From Bifidobacterium pullorum subsp. gallinarum (GTDB lineage Bacteria > Actinomycetota > Actinomycetes > Actinomycetales > Bifidobacteriaceae): DNA of 64,000 bases. The DNA lies in assembly GCF_000741215.1 (NCBI RefSeq), contig NZ_JGYX01000002.1, positions 62,001 through 126,000 on the forward strand. Direction: 5' to 3'. This document shows, in pieces, positions 37,702 to 46,003 of the stretch (position 1 is the stretch's first letter; the number at the start of each line of letters is the position of its first letter). The position numbers were made by a program, and so were the translations under genes. The notes below the pieces were generated by a model. The model was not told the DNA's origin and searched no databases. It saw only the letters and a list, made by a program, of their open reading frames with translations.

Positions 37702-39111
37702 TCAGTCGGCGATGGCACCGCCGCCGACCGGAGCCGCGCTCCCCGCCAACGACGATTCAACAGGATGACGGTGTGGGTTCGGTATCGTTCCGGTTTGGTG
37801 TCGGTTTGGTTCGCCGGCGTCCCCATCCGCGTCGGGCGCGGTTCCGCCCGGCCCGTCGCCTCGTTCCCGCACGATCGCCGCCGGCACGACCACCCTGTAC
37901 CGGAAGATTCCATCCGTCATATCGATCGACGGTGTGCAGCCCTGGGACCGGAATATCGTGTGCGCGATATGGATGCCGAGTCCCGTGCCTCCGGTGGCCG
38001 AGCTGCGCGAGACGTCCGGCCGGAAGAACGGCTCCCCCAGACGCGCCAGATCGGCTTCGGGCAGCTGCTCCGCCCGGTTGCGGACCGTCACCGTCAGGGC
38101 GCCGGGCACCGTCTCGCAGCGGCCCGGCGCCGGAACCGTCCCTGTTTCGATGCGGACGGCACTCCCCGGTGCCGCATAGGCCACGGCGTTGCCGATCACC
38201 GCGTCGAAGGCCTTGTCCAGCAGGCCCGGCACGGCATGCAGCGCCGTCCCGCCGTCCACGTTGCACTCCACCGTCACGCCCCTGCGGTGCGCCAACGCAT
38301 CATGTCCCTCGACTGCGTCCCCGATCAGATCGCGCAGGCGCAGCCAACACCGTTCCCCGAGTTCGGCGGCATCCATGCGCGACACTGCCAGCGTCTGTCC
38401 GACGATGCGCTGCATCCGCTCCACGGTGCGCAAGGCGCGCGGCAGCACCGCATCCCGGTCCGCATAGTCGCCCAGGTTCATCATCATGCCCTCGACCTGC
38501 GCATGCAGCACGGCGACCGGGGTTTTCAACTCATGCGAGGCCGCCATGAAGAAATCACGACGTTCGCGTTCCATCGCACGCATCACCCGCGTCTCGCGGG
38601 CCAGTTCGTCATTGGCGGACGCGAGCCGCCCGTTGAGCTCGGCCAGCCGACGGTTGGCCTGCTGCATCGGGCGGATGATCAGCCGGCTGCACAGCCACGC
38701 CACCACCGCGGACAGCGCCACGATGACGCCGATCATCGGCAACAGCAGCGTGACGAACGTATCCTCGATGGCGGCGCGCTGGGCATCGACCGTAATCGAC
38801 ACCGCGGCACCGGTGCCGGGCGGGTCGCCGCCCGCTTCGGCGAACGTCCATGTCGAGACGCCATCCCCCTGCATGACGTCGGCCGCACCCGCCTCGCGCG
38901 CGGCCACCACGGAGTCGAAGCCGTACGGGAACGCCCATGACACGATGCCGTAGACCAGCACACCGCACAGGCTGAACGCGGCCAGCAGCCCCACGAACAG
39001 CCTCACCGACAGGCGGCCGGCCGCACGTCGCACCCAGCCGACGAACCGCGCCGGGGCATGTGCGGCCGGCCGATTCCGATTGCCCGGCTCGACTTTCCCA
39101 AGCTCAGCCAT
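37702..39111 (-). CDS. Sensor histidine kinase of the ABC-linked two-component system
   Basis: The 469-residue membrane kinase has two helices (about 35-60 and 120-142) around a short extracellular sensor of about 60 residues, a HAMP-like RLIIRPMQQANRRLAEL, a HisKA box with DFFMAASHELKTPVAVLHAQVEG, and an HATPase domain with PFFRPDVSRSSATGGTGLGIHIAHTI. After it comes a low-complexity tail of about 45 residues whose DNA contains a candidate regulator box (37792-37809). Its ATG overlaps the regulator's stop by 8 bases, so the two are translationally coupled. The signal is unknown. Confidence 0.9.
   Translation of the reverse strand: MAELGKVEPGNRNRPAAHAPARFVGWVRRAAGRLSVRLFVGLLAAFSLCGVLVYGIVSWAFPYGFDSVVAAREAGAADVMQGDGVSTWTFAEAGGDPPGTGAAVSITVDAQRAAIEDTFVTLLLPMIGVIVALSAVVAWLCSRLIIRPMQQANRRLAELNGRLASANDELARETRVMRAMERERRDFFMAASHELKTPVAVLHAQVEGMMMNLGDYADRDAVLPRALRTVERMQRIVGQTLAVSRMDAAELGERCWLRLRDLIGDAVEGHDALAHRRGVTVECNVDGGTALHAVPGLLDKAFDAVIGNAVAYAAPGSAVRIETGTVPAPGRCETVPGALTVTVRNRAEQLPEADLARLGEPFFRPDVSRSSATGGTGLGIHIAHTIFRSQGCTPSIDMTDGIFRYRVVVPAAIVRERGDGPGGTAPDADGDAGEPNRHQTGTIPNPHRHPVESSLAGSAAPVGGGAIAD
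37792..37809 (-). promoter_or_regulatory. Direct-repeat box upstream of the FtsX permease (candidate regulator site)
   Basis: On the minus strand CCAAACC is repeated with an 11-bp period (CCAAACC-GACA-CCAAACC). It lies about 155 bp upstream of the permease start, inside the 3' end of the kinase gene. The same arrangement lies upstream of the response regulator gene at 39940-39957. Confidence 0.45.
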
Positions 39112-39874
39112 GGCGCGTCCCCGCCCGGTATCCCACGCCGCGCACTGTGTCCACGCTATCCGCTCCGAGTTTGCGGCGCAGGTTCATCACATGGATGTTG
39201 ATGGCCTTGTTCCCGCAATCGTCGGCGTACCCCCACACCTGCCGGGCCAGCGCATCGCGGGTGAAGACACGGCGCGGATGCTCGGCGAGCAACCGTATGA
39301 TGTCGAATTCGGTGCGCGTCAGCGCCACGACATCGCCGCGGAGCAGCACCTCGTGCGCCTCCGTGTCCACGATGATGTCGCCGAATCCCAGCAGCCCCCT
39401 GGCGGCAGTCCCGGGGCCGCACTCCGCTGCGGATGCGGCTATCGGAGCCCCGCCCGCCGGTCCGCCCGCAGTCGTCGGCTCGATGGCGTGCGAGGCGGCT
39501 GCATCCGACCGCGTCGCGCAACGGCGCAGCACCGCACGCACGCGTTCGCGCATCACGCTCAACGAATACGGTTTGGTCACGTAATCGTCGGCGAGCAGGG
39601 AGAACCCCTGCAACTGATGTCCCTCATCGTCGAGCGCGGTGGTCACGATGATCGGCACGTCGCTGCCGCGCCGGATCGCCTTGCAGACGGCGAACCCGTC
39701 CAGTTTCGGCAGCAGGATATCGACGACCACCAGATCCACACGTCCCTCACGGAAGCGGCGCAGCCCCTGTTCCCCGTCGATGGCCGTCAGCACGTCGTGG
39801 CCGTCATGCACGAACAGCTGTTCCAACGCGTGCAGCAGCTCCGCCTCGTCCTCGATGATCAGCAATCTTGCCAT
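39104..39874 (-). CDS. OmpR/PhoB-type response regulator
   Basis: The 256-residue protein has a receiver domain (LLIIEDEAELLHALEQLF, phospho-Asp in VDLVVVDILLPKLDGF, the Lys in ADDYVTKPYS) and a winged-helix C-terminal DNA-binding domain (VALTRTEFDIIRLLAEHPRRVFTRDALARQVWG to INIHVMNLRRKLG). The linker has an Ala/Gly-rich stretch longer than usual. AAGGA precedes ATG 39874. It is first in the RR-HK-permease-ATPase module. Confidence 0.92.
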   Translation of the reverse strand: MARLLIIEDEAELLHALEQLFVHDGHDVLTAIDGEQGLRRFREGRVDLVVVDILLPKLDGFAVCKAIRRGSDVPIIVTTALDDEGHQLQGFSLLADDYVTKPYSLSVMRERVRAVLRRCATRSDAAASHAIEPTTAGGPAGGAPIAASAAECGPGTAARGLLGFGDIIVDTEAHEVLLRGDVVALTRTEFDIIRLLAEHPRRVFTRDALARQVWGYADDCGNKAINIHVMNLRRKLGADSVDTVRGVGYRAGTRHG

Positions 39875-39939
39875 CGGCACCGTCCTTGCATCCCGCGGCG
39901 GCCCCATCCGCCGCCGAACAGCCTATGGTACAGGACGAT

Positions 39940-39957
39940 GGTTTGGTTTTGGTTTGC
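39940..39957 (-). promoter_or_regulatory. Direct-repeat box upstream of the response regulator (candidate autoregulatory site)
   Basis: On the minus strand GCAAACC-AAAA-CCAAACC shows the same CAAACC half-site repeated 11 bp apart as at 37792-37809. It ends about 66 bp upstream of the regulator's start codon. A TACCAT hexamer 9 bp further downstream could be the -10. Confidence 0.45.
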
Positions 39958-40065
39958 ACCGGGGATGCGGATGGTGAATCGCCCGGGAAACCAACGGTCC
40001 GTGCCCGCGGCGCCACCGCGAAGCACGGACCGTTATCGACACAGCGTCCGGCCGTCCCAAGCCGT

Positions 40066-40494
40066 TCACTTGGAGGACTGGGCCGCCTCGGCATCGAGCG
40101 CGTAGTACGTCTCGTCGTCCACCGGCTCCAGCCACTCGTTGCTCACGTCGGCGCCCGGAATCATGATCGCCAGATGCGCGAACGAGGCGTGCGGCGTGGC
40201 GCCGTGCCAGTGCTTGGTCTCGGCGGGCACGTACACCACGTCGCCCGGCTGCATCGTGACCACCGGCTTGCCCCACTCCTGGTAGTAGCCGACGCCGCCC
40301 ACGGCGATCAGGATCTGCGGGGAATTATGGTGGATATGCCAGTTGTTGCGGCACCCCGGCTCGAACGTGACGTTCGACAGCGAGATCTCCTTGTTCAGCA
40401 ATGGCGCCAGATAGCTCTGGCCGATGAAATACCGCGCGTAGGCGTCGTTCGGTTCGCCCATCGGGAACAGGCTGGGATTGTTCATGGTGTTGTC
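40066..40494 (-). CDS. Cupin-domain protein
   Basis: The 142-residue single-cupin protein has the metal motif NNWHIHHNSPQILIAVGGVGYYQEWGKP (motif 1, His-x-His...) and MQPGDVVYVPAETKHWHGATPHASFAHLA (motif 2 with His). Such small cupins occur beside or fused to carboxymuconolactone-decarboxylase-like proteins and may detoxify or isomerise small carbonyl compounds; the reaction is unknown. AAGGA precedes ATG 40494. An SDR oxidoreductase lies 125 bp upstream on the same strand. Confidence 0.85.
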   Translation of the reverse strand, partial: DNTMNNPSLFPMGEPNDAYARYFIGQSYLAPLLNKEISLSNVTFEPGCRNNWHIHHNSPQILIAVGGVGYYQEWGKPVVTMQPGDVVYVPAETKHWHGATPHASFAHLAIMIPGADVSNEWLEPVDDETYYALDAEAAQSSK

Positions 40495-40619
40495 CTTCCT
40501 GATCGGCCCCGTCGAATCCGTCGGCACGGAGCGGGGCCACACGGTTCCATTCCTTCCCGCATGCCCTTCGGATCGCTAATGCCGCATCAACATGGTCGTT
40601 ATGCCTATTACGCATACGA

Positions 40620-41318
40620 TCACACGTAGTTGCGTTCGATCAGGATGTCGGAGACAGTCAGGTTCGCGTCGTTGACCAGGTTGAACAGGATGACATTGGC
40701 GCAGTCGGCCGGGCTCATGAACGTGTGCTGCTTCTCCTCGGAGACGTAGTCGTGGCTGTCGCGGTAGAACTCGGTGTCGATGCCGCCCGGGCACACGCCC
40801 ACGATCTTGACACTGGTGCCCTTGTAGGCGGCCTTGAGGCTTTCGGTGTAGCCGCGCTCGCCCCACTTGGTGGCGCAGTACACGGATTCGTTGGCGTTGC
40901 CGCGCGTGGCGGCGGTGCTCATGACGTTGGCGATCTTCAGGTCGCGCTCGCCATCCGCCTTCAGCGTTTCGACGCTGAACAGGATCATCCCCTTCAATCC
41001 CTTCAGGCACTTGTCCACGTCGGCGGCCGTGTACGCGGTCGGCACCTTGAACGACGGCTGGCCTGCGTTGTTGATCAGCAGGTCGATGTGCCCGATCGAC
41101 GCGGCCTCGGCCACCGCCGCCCTGACGAACGCCTCGTCCGAGATGTCACCGGTCAACGCCCGATAGCGGTCGGAGCCGAACGCCTCGGCGAGCTCCTGCT
41201 GTTTGGCGGCATTGAAATCCACGCCGCACACGAACCATCCCCGTTCGATCAGTTGCCGCGTGAGCTCATACCCCAGTCCCAACGCGCTGCCCGTCACGAT
41301 TGCGATCCGCTTGTCCAT
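40620..41318 (-). CDS. Short-chain dehydrogenase/reductase
   Basis: The 232-residue oxidoreductase has the classical SDR features: cofactor loop IVTGSALGLGYELTRQ, DLLINNAGQP, active-site Ser in ANVMSTAATRGN, and YCATK (Tyr and Lys). An acidic residue after the second strand (CGVDFNAAKQ) suggests NAD(H). GGGAGG precedes ATG 41318; longer in-frame starts give a Cys/Arg-rich leader that looks non-coding. Substrate is unknown. It probably shares a transcript with the cupin gene. Confidence 0.9.
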   Translation of the reverse strand: MDKRIAIVTGSALGLGYELTRQLIERGWFVCGVDFNAAKQQELAEAFGSDRYRALTGDISDEAFVRAAVAEAASIGHIDLLINNAGQPSFKVPTAYTAADVDKCLKGLKGMILFSVETLKADGERDLKIANVMSTAATRGNANESVYCATKWGERGYTESLKAAYKGTSVKIVGVCPGGIDTEFYRDSHDYVSEEKQHTFMSPADCANVILFNLVNDANLTVSDILIERNYV

Positions 41319-41513
41319 CACGACCTCCCTGTCTTGCCGGAACCAATCGCCCTTCACTGTATCGAACCGGTACGACTCCGGCATCGCTTCCGTGCCGGCT
41401 GCGAACATGTGCCTGCCCGCCGCACCGCACCGCCCGCTGACGCACCGCACGCACCGCACCGGCAACACACATCCCATTACCCCATCCGAACCGACCCCGC
41501 CTACACTGGCGAC

Positions 41514-42422
41514 ATGACAGCCTTATTACGCGCCGAACACCTGTTCTGCACCCTGCCGTCGTCCGACGGCGAACGCGTGTTGTTCCGCGACCTGTCGCTG
41601 CAGGTCGAATCCGGCGAGATCGTCGATCTGACCGGTCCTTCGGGTTCCGGCAAGTCCAGTCTGCTGACCGCGCTGGCGCAGCTCAATCCGCACGCATCCG
41701 GCGATCTGACCTTGCGTGGGCGGCCCGCATCCGCCTTCACCCCGCAGCAGTGGCGCACCCAGGTCACCTACCTGCCGCAGCAGGCCATCCTGACCGGCGG
41801 CACCGTGGCCGAGGCGATCCGTCTGCCGTTCACGCTGGCCGTTCGTGCCGGCGGCTCGAACGGCACGGAGGGTGCGGAGGACGCATATGACGGCGGCCGG
41901 AGACGGTTCCTGTCATTGCTCCGAGGTGCCGACCGCCACACAGCCGATCGTTTGGACGACGCGGCGATCAGCCGGATGCTGGATGCGCTGGGCTGCGGCG
42001 ACATCGAGCTGGACCGGCCGCCGCACGACCTGTCGGGCGGCCAGGCGGCGCGCGTCGCGCTGGCGCGTACGCTGCTGACCCGGCCGAAGCTGCTGCTGGC
42101 CGACGAGGTCGACGCCGGATTGGATGACGACAACGCGGCCAAGGTCGCCGCGATCATGACGCGGGCGGCGCGCGAGGGTATGGCAGTCATCCGCATACGG
42201 CACCGGCCACCGGACGGAGCGTCCTCACGCACGCTGGTGTTGAGCGACGGTCGGCTGCATGGCAACGACGCAACCCATGATTCAGGCAGCACCGATATGC
42301 AGGCCGCCGCACATGCCGATGGTTCACGGTCCGGTCGAACGCAAGGTGACGAAACGCACCCTGACGGCGTGCACCCCGATGGTTCACGGGCCGGTACTGC
42401 GCGGCCGGAAGAGGAGGCGTGA
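41514..42422 (+). CDS. fetA: FetA-type ABC ATPase (metal exporter) with disordered C-terminal tail
   Basis: The 302-residue ATPase has Walker A TGPSGSGKSS, Q-loop VTYLPQQAIL, signature LSGGQAARVALA, Walker B LLLADEVDAGLD and RHRP in place of the usual switch THD. FetA/YbbL proteins have about 225 residues; this one has an insert (about residues 115-145) and a hydrophilic tail of about 60 residues in which a short DNA stretch is repeated 60 bp apart. The start has TACACT 6 bases upstream and no Shine-Dalgarno. The next gene is FetB-like. Confidence 0.85.
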   Translation: MTALLRAEHLFCTLPSSDGERVLFRDLSLQVESGEIVDLTGPSGSGKSSLLTALAQLNPHASGDLTLRGRPASAFTPQQWRTQVTYLPQQAILTGGTVAEAIRLPFTLAVRAGGSNGTEGAEDAYDGGRRRFLSLLRGADRHTADRLDDAAISRMLDALGCGDIELDRPPHDLSGGQAARVALARTLLTRPKLLLADEVDAGLDDDNAAKVAAIMTRAAREGMAVIRIRHRPPDGASSRTLVLSDGRLHGNDATHDSGSTDMQAAAHADGSRSGRTQGDETHPDGVHPDGSRAGTARPEEEA

Positions 42423-42423
42423 C

Positions 42424-43209
42424 ATGAACGGAGGAACCTACTACCCCATCGACGTCTGGGGACTGCTGGCGGCCATGCTGATGGTGGTGGCGGCCGCCGC
42501 GGTGTCGTGGCGGATGCGGCTGGGCATCGGACGGACGCTGCTGTGGTCGGCCTGCCGCGCGTTGCTGCAGCTGTGCGCGATGGGACTGATCATCGGGTTC
42601 GTGATCCGTGCCGACAATCCCTGGCTGGTGGCACTGCTGATCGTGGTCATGCTGGGGGCCGGCGTGCAGATCACGCTGTCCCGGGCCAAGGGCGTGCCGC
42701 GGGGCATGGCCGGCCCGGTGCTGCTGGCGTTGGTCATCACGATGCTGCTGATGCTGACGTTGGTGGCCGAACTGATCGTGCGTCCGACGCCGTGGTACTC
42801 CCCGCAGCTGGTGGTGCCGCTGACCGGCATGCTGCTGGGGAACTCGGTGTCCGCGCTGGCGGTGGGGTTGACGCGGTTCTTCGAAAGCATGCGGGAGCGG
42901 CGTGACGAGGTCCAGATGATGCTGGCGTTGGGCGCCACGACGTGGGAGGCGGCCCGCCCGTCGATCGTCTCCTCGTTGAGACTCGGCCTGCTGCCCACAA
43001 CGGCCTCCTTGGCGTCGAGCGGCATCGTGACGATCCCCGGCATGATGGCGGGACAGGTCATCGCCGGCGGGGACCCGTTCGATGCGGCGAAGTACCAGTT
43101 CGTGATCCTGGCCGCGATCTCGGCGCTGACCCTGCTGGCGGACACAATCATCATGCTGCTGGTGTACCGGCGTTGCTTCACCGACAAGGACCAATACCTC
43201 ATAGCATAG
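42424..43209 (+). CDS. fetB: FetB/YbbM-type (UPF0014) ABC permease
   Basis: The 261-residue protein has seven helices and the UPF0014 motifs: WRMRLGIGRTLLWSACRALLQLCAMGLIIG, VMLGAGVQITLSRAKGVPRG, PLTGMLLGNSVSALAVGL and ALGATTWEAARPSI, and GIVTIPGMMAGQVIAGGDPFDAAKYQFVI. In E. coli FetAB exports iron and protects from peroxide; the same role here is inferred. The ATG follows the fetA stop by one base, with GGAGG inside the end of fetA. Confidence 0.9.
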   Translation: MNGGTYYPIDVWGLLAAMLMVVAAAAVSWRMRLGIGRTLLWSACRALLQLCAMGLIIGFVIRADNPWLVALLIVVMLGAGVQITLSRAKGVPRGMAGPVLLALVITMLLMLTLVAELIVRPTPWYSPQLVVPLTGMLLGNSVSALAVGLTRFFESMRERRDEVQMMLALGATTWEAARPSIVSSLRLGLLPTTASLASSGIVTIPGMMAGQVIAGGDPFDAAKYQFVILAAISALTLLADTIIMLLVYRRCFTDKDQYLIA

Positions 43210-43272
43210 TAGCCGATGCCTGACGGCGTGCACCTCGGTCGGCGCGAGAGGTGTCGGCGAAGTCGATCACGG

Positions 43273-43315
43273 GCCATGCGTCTTCTCCCCATCGCAGGGA
43301 GAAGGCGGACATGGC
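43273..43315 (+). terminator. Terminator of fetAB
   Basis: CTTCTCCC (43282-43289) pairs with GGGAGAAG (43297-43304), with an outer GCCATG/CATGGC stem (43273-43278 and 43310-43315). Confidence 0.6.
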
Positions 43316-43325
43316 GGATATGAAT

Positions 43326-43353
43326 GTGGGGCGGCTTGTTCAGGCCGCCCCAC
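43326..43353 (-). terminator. Terminator of uraA
   Basis: GTGGGGCGGC (43326-43335) pairs with GCCGCCCCAC (43344-43353), 34 bp after the uraA stop on the minus strand. Confidence 0.7.
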
Positions 43354-43387
43354 GGGAGTCAGTCATCCGTGTTCGGATGGACCGTCA

Positions 43388-44677
43388 TCACTTGATGTCC
43401 GGATCGTCCTTCTCGATGGTGCCGGTGACCTTGCCGATGGCCTTGAGGCCGTGGTAGGCGACGAGCACGGCGATGGTGCCGATGGCGATGCCGTTGAACT
43501 GCACGCCCTGGATGGCGAACGTGAAGTCGGCGATGCCGATGATCATGACGATGGCGGCGGTCATGACGTTGAGCGACTTGTCGAAGTTGACGTGGTTGTC
43601 AACCCAGATGCGCACGCCCATCATGCCGATCATGCCGTACAGCAGCGTGGTCACGCCGCCGAGCACGCCGGCGGGGATCGTGTTGATGATCGCGCCGAAC
43701 TTCGGGCACAGGCTCAGCAGCAGCGCGAAGCCGGAGGCGAACCAGTAGGCGGCGGTGGAGTAGACCTTGGTGGAGGCCATCACGCCGATGTTCTCGCCGT
43801 AGGTGGTGGTGCCGGAGCCGCCGCCGAAACCGGCGATGGCGGTGCCCAGACCGTCGGCGAACAGGGCGGTGCCCATCTTGTCGTCATAGTCGCGGCCGGT
43901 CATCTGCGCCACGGACTTGACGTGGCCGACGTTCTCGGCGATGAGCACGAGCACCACCGGGATGAACATCGGCAGGATGGAGAAGTCGACCTGCGGCAGG
44001 TGGAACTTCGGCAGACCGATCCACGCGGCCTCGTTCACGGCGGAGAAGTCGACCTGGCCGCGGAAGCAGGCGTAGATGTAGCCGACGATGACGCCGAGCA
44101 GGATGTTCAGACGGCCGAGCAGGCCCTTGAACAGCACGGAGATGACCAGCACGGCCACCAGGGTGACCAGCGCGGTGTCCGGGGCCACCTGGAAGTTGTT
44201 CCACACGCTCGGGGCCAGGTTGAAGCCGATGATGGCCACGATGGCGCCGTTGACGACCGGCGGCATGACCACGTCGATCCACTTGGAGCCGGCGAAGTGC
44301 ACGAGCAGGCCGATCAGGGCCAGCAGCAGACCGGTGACCATGATGCCGAAGCTGGCGACGGCCAGGCCCTTGTTCGCCGTGGTGACGGCGGTGATCGGGG
44401 CGATGAAGCCGAAGGACGAGCCCAGGTAGCTCGGCAGGACGTTCTTGTTGATCAGCAGGAACAGGGCGGTCGACATGGCCGTGAAGAACAGCGTGGTCGA
44501 CGGATCGAAGCCGGTGAGGATCGGCACGAGGAAGGTCGCGCCGAACATGGCCACCACATGCTGGGCGCCGATACCTGCGGTACGGCCCCAGGTCAGACGC
44601 TCGTCGGGTTCGACGACCTCGCCCGGATGCAGCGTCTTGCCATCGCCATGGATGGCCCAGCTGAACAGATTCTTCAT
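43388..44677 (-). CDS. uraA: Uracil/xanthine permease (UraA, NCS2 family)
   Basis: The 429-residue transporter has 14 helices of the NAT/NCS2 family. Visible are GAQHVVAMFGATFLVPILTGFDPSTTLFFTAMST, VNGAIVAIIGFNLAP, the signature ENVGHVKSVAQMTGRDYD, GGGSGTTTYGENIGVMASTKV and the late FNGIAIGTIAVLVAYH. The E in ENVG is the substrate-binding Glu; the overall pattern fits uracil:proton symport. AAAGGAG lies before ATG 44677. About 120 bp upstream starts the phased repeat array. Confidence 0.92.
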   Translation of the reverse strand: MKNLFSWAIHGDGKTLHPGEVVEPDERLTWGRTAGIGAQHVVAMFGATFLVPILTGFDPSTTLFFTAMSTALFLLINKNVLPSYLGSSFGFIAPITAVTTANKGLAVASFGIMVTGLLLALIGLLVHFAGSKWIDVVMPPVVNGAIVAIIGFNLAPSVWNNFQVAPDTALVTLVAVLVISVLFKGLLGRLNILLGVIVGYIYACFRGQVDFSAVNEAAWIGLPKFHLPQVDFSILPMFIPVVLVLIAENVGHVKSVAQMTGRDYDDKMGTALFADGLGTAIAGFGGGSGTTTYGENIGVMASTKVYSTAAYWFASGFALLLSLCPKFGAIINTIPAGVLGGVTTLLYGMIGMMGVRIWVDNHVNFDKSLNVMTAAIVMIIGIADFTFAIQGVQFNGIAIGTIAVLVAYHGLKAIGKVTGTIEKDDPDIK

Positions 44678-44797
44678 CTGTTTATCTCCTTTGAACTCTC
44701 TCAGCGCGGCACACTCCGTCCGCGCGCCGCAGAATAGTATAGCGACACGCCTAGTCCATCGCCGCCCAAGCCCTTGTGCCGCAGCAACACCAGGCTG

Positions 44798-44936
44798 CTG
44801 CGCCAAAAGGACCGGATAACGATGAAGAACTGCGCCAAAAGCCGCAGCAGCACCAAAGCACTGGCACAAAAGGGCCATATCAGACCGGCCAACTGGACCA
44901 AAAGCCGCAGCGCGATGGTACAACTGCGACTATTGG
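44798..44936. repeat. Phased array of a 13-bp repeat, 31/32-bp spacing
   Basis: Copies: CTGCGCCAAAAGG at 44798, CTGCGCCAAAAGC at 44830, CTGGCACAAAAGG at 44861, CTGGACCAAAAGC at 44893, and a degenerate CTGCGACTATTGG at 44924. Spacings are 32, 31, 32 and 31 bp. Two copies form small hairpins around the CAAAAG core (CTGCG...CGCAG at 44830-44847, TGGC...GCCA at 44862-44877). The sequence between copies is unrelated. It fills the space between the histidine phosphatase stop and the uraA leader. No ORF explains it. Confidence 0.75.
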
Positions 44937-44948
44937 ACCAGATCCGGC

Positions 44949-45761
44949 TCACAGGTGGGGATCGACCGAATGCACCACATCAACCAGATCGCCGTTGGAC
45001 AACGTGGGCTTGGTGAATTCGCGCCACGGCTCGACCCGCACCTCCCAGCGGCCGGTCTCCTCGTCGAGCACGGGACGCGCGGTCCGCTCCCATCGGACGC
45101 GCTGCGAGGTACGGCCGGTATGCGGGTCACGGCGCGAGTAGTGCAGGCAGGTGCAGTTGGTGATCTGCCAATCGGGGCTGTCCGCGCGACGCAGGAACTC
45201 CTCGTCCGAGATGTCCTCCAGCGTGAGCATCAGCGCCAGCATGAAATCGCCGTGGGTCACCGCCACCACCGATTCCGACTCGGCCCTGCGGTTCAGCGAG
45301 GTCAGCAGGTTATGGACGCGGTCCTCGGCCACATCCGCGATCGACTCGCCCGCCGGCGGACGCCAGTACAGCGGGTCGGTGCGCTTGAACATCCAGTTGC
45401 GCGAATAGTTCGTGCGGAACTCCTCCTGGGTGATGGTGTTGATCTCGCCCCATGAACGCTCGCGCAGCACGCGGCTCTCCTCCCAACGCGCCTTGGGCAA
45501 CGCCATCGTGGCCGCCGTCTCCCGTGTGCGCACATACGGCGACACCAGGTACCGATCGAACAACTCCTGCTGGGAGACCAGCCAGCGTCCGATGCAATCG
45601 GCCTGCTTGCGCCCGATCGCGGTCAGACGCCACGAGCGGTCCGGCACGGTGACGTTATCCTGCGTGTACAGGGAGTTATCGCCCTGCTCCCCCGCCTGCA
45701 CGATGACGTTCGCCTCGGACTGGCCGTGGCGGATGACATACAGGTCCAACGGCATGCCCAT
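44949..45761 (-). CDS. Histidine phosphatase (phosphoglycerate-mutase-like) family protein
   Basis: The 270-residue protein has the RHG motif DLYVIRHGQSEANVIVQ, the second-site VTHGDFMLALMLT, and Glu in the ARWEESRVLRERSWGE region, so the catalytic set (two His, Arg, Glu) is present. The C-terminus RWEVRVEPWREFTKPTLSNGDLVDVVHSVDPH is an extension of the usual 200-residue fold. Family members remove phosphate from sugars, proteins or nucleotides; the substrate is unknown. AGGAGGAGCG precedes ATG 45761. Confidence 0.88.
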   Translation of the reverse strand: MGMPLDLYVIRHGQSEANVIVQAGEQGDNSLYTQDNVTVPDRSWRLTAIGRKQADCIGRWLVSQQELFDRYLVSPYVRTRETAATMALPKARWEESRVLRERSWGEINTITQEEFRTNYSRNWMFKRTDPLYWRPPAGESIADVAEDRVHNLLTSLNRRAESESVVAVTHGDFMLALMLTLEDISDEEFLRRADSPDWQITNCTCLHYSRRDPHTGRTSQRVRWERTARPVLDEETGRWEVRVEPWREFTKPTLSNGDLVDVVHSVDPHL

Positions 45762-46003
45762 GGTCGCTCCTCCTGAACTCGTCGATTGCCGTACCGATAT
45801 CGATCGAGTCCGCACCGGACGTGCGGACCCGTTCCGATTCCACCGTAGCCGAACAACGGCGCGACCGGGCACGTTTTTGCGATGGGCCTGTACAGAATTC
45901 ACCGGAGGCACATGCCGCGTTCACCTTCGGCACCGCGACCGCGCCGACGACCATGGCCGGATCGCACGCCCGAATGCCTGATGGCGCCGAACCCGGGAGA
46001 CGA

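Noticed and set aside
44798..44936. CRISPR array
   Set aside because: Although the spacing is regular at 31-32 bp, the repeat is only about 13 bp and variable, spacers would be about 18 bp, and no cas genes are present.
44701..44952. Minus-strand reading frame of 83 codons through the repeat array
   Set aside because: No ribosome-binding site, and its hydrophobic repeats simply reflect translation of the repeated CTTTTGG core; the spacing changes between 31 and 32 bp, so a coding repeat would lose frame.
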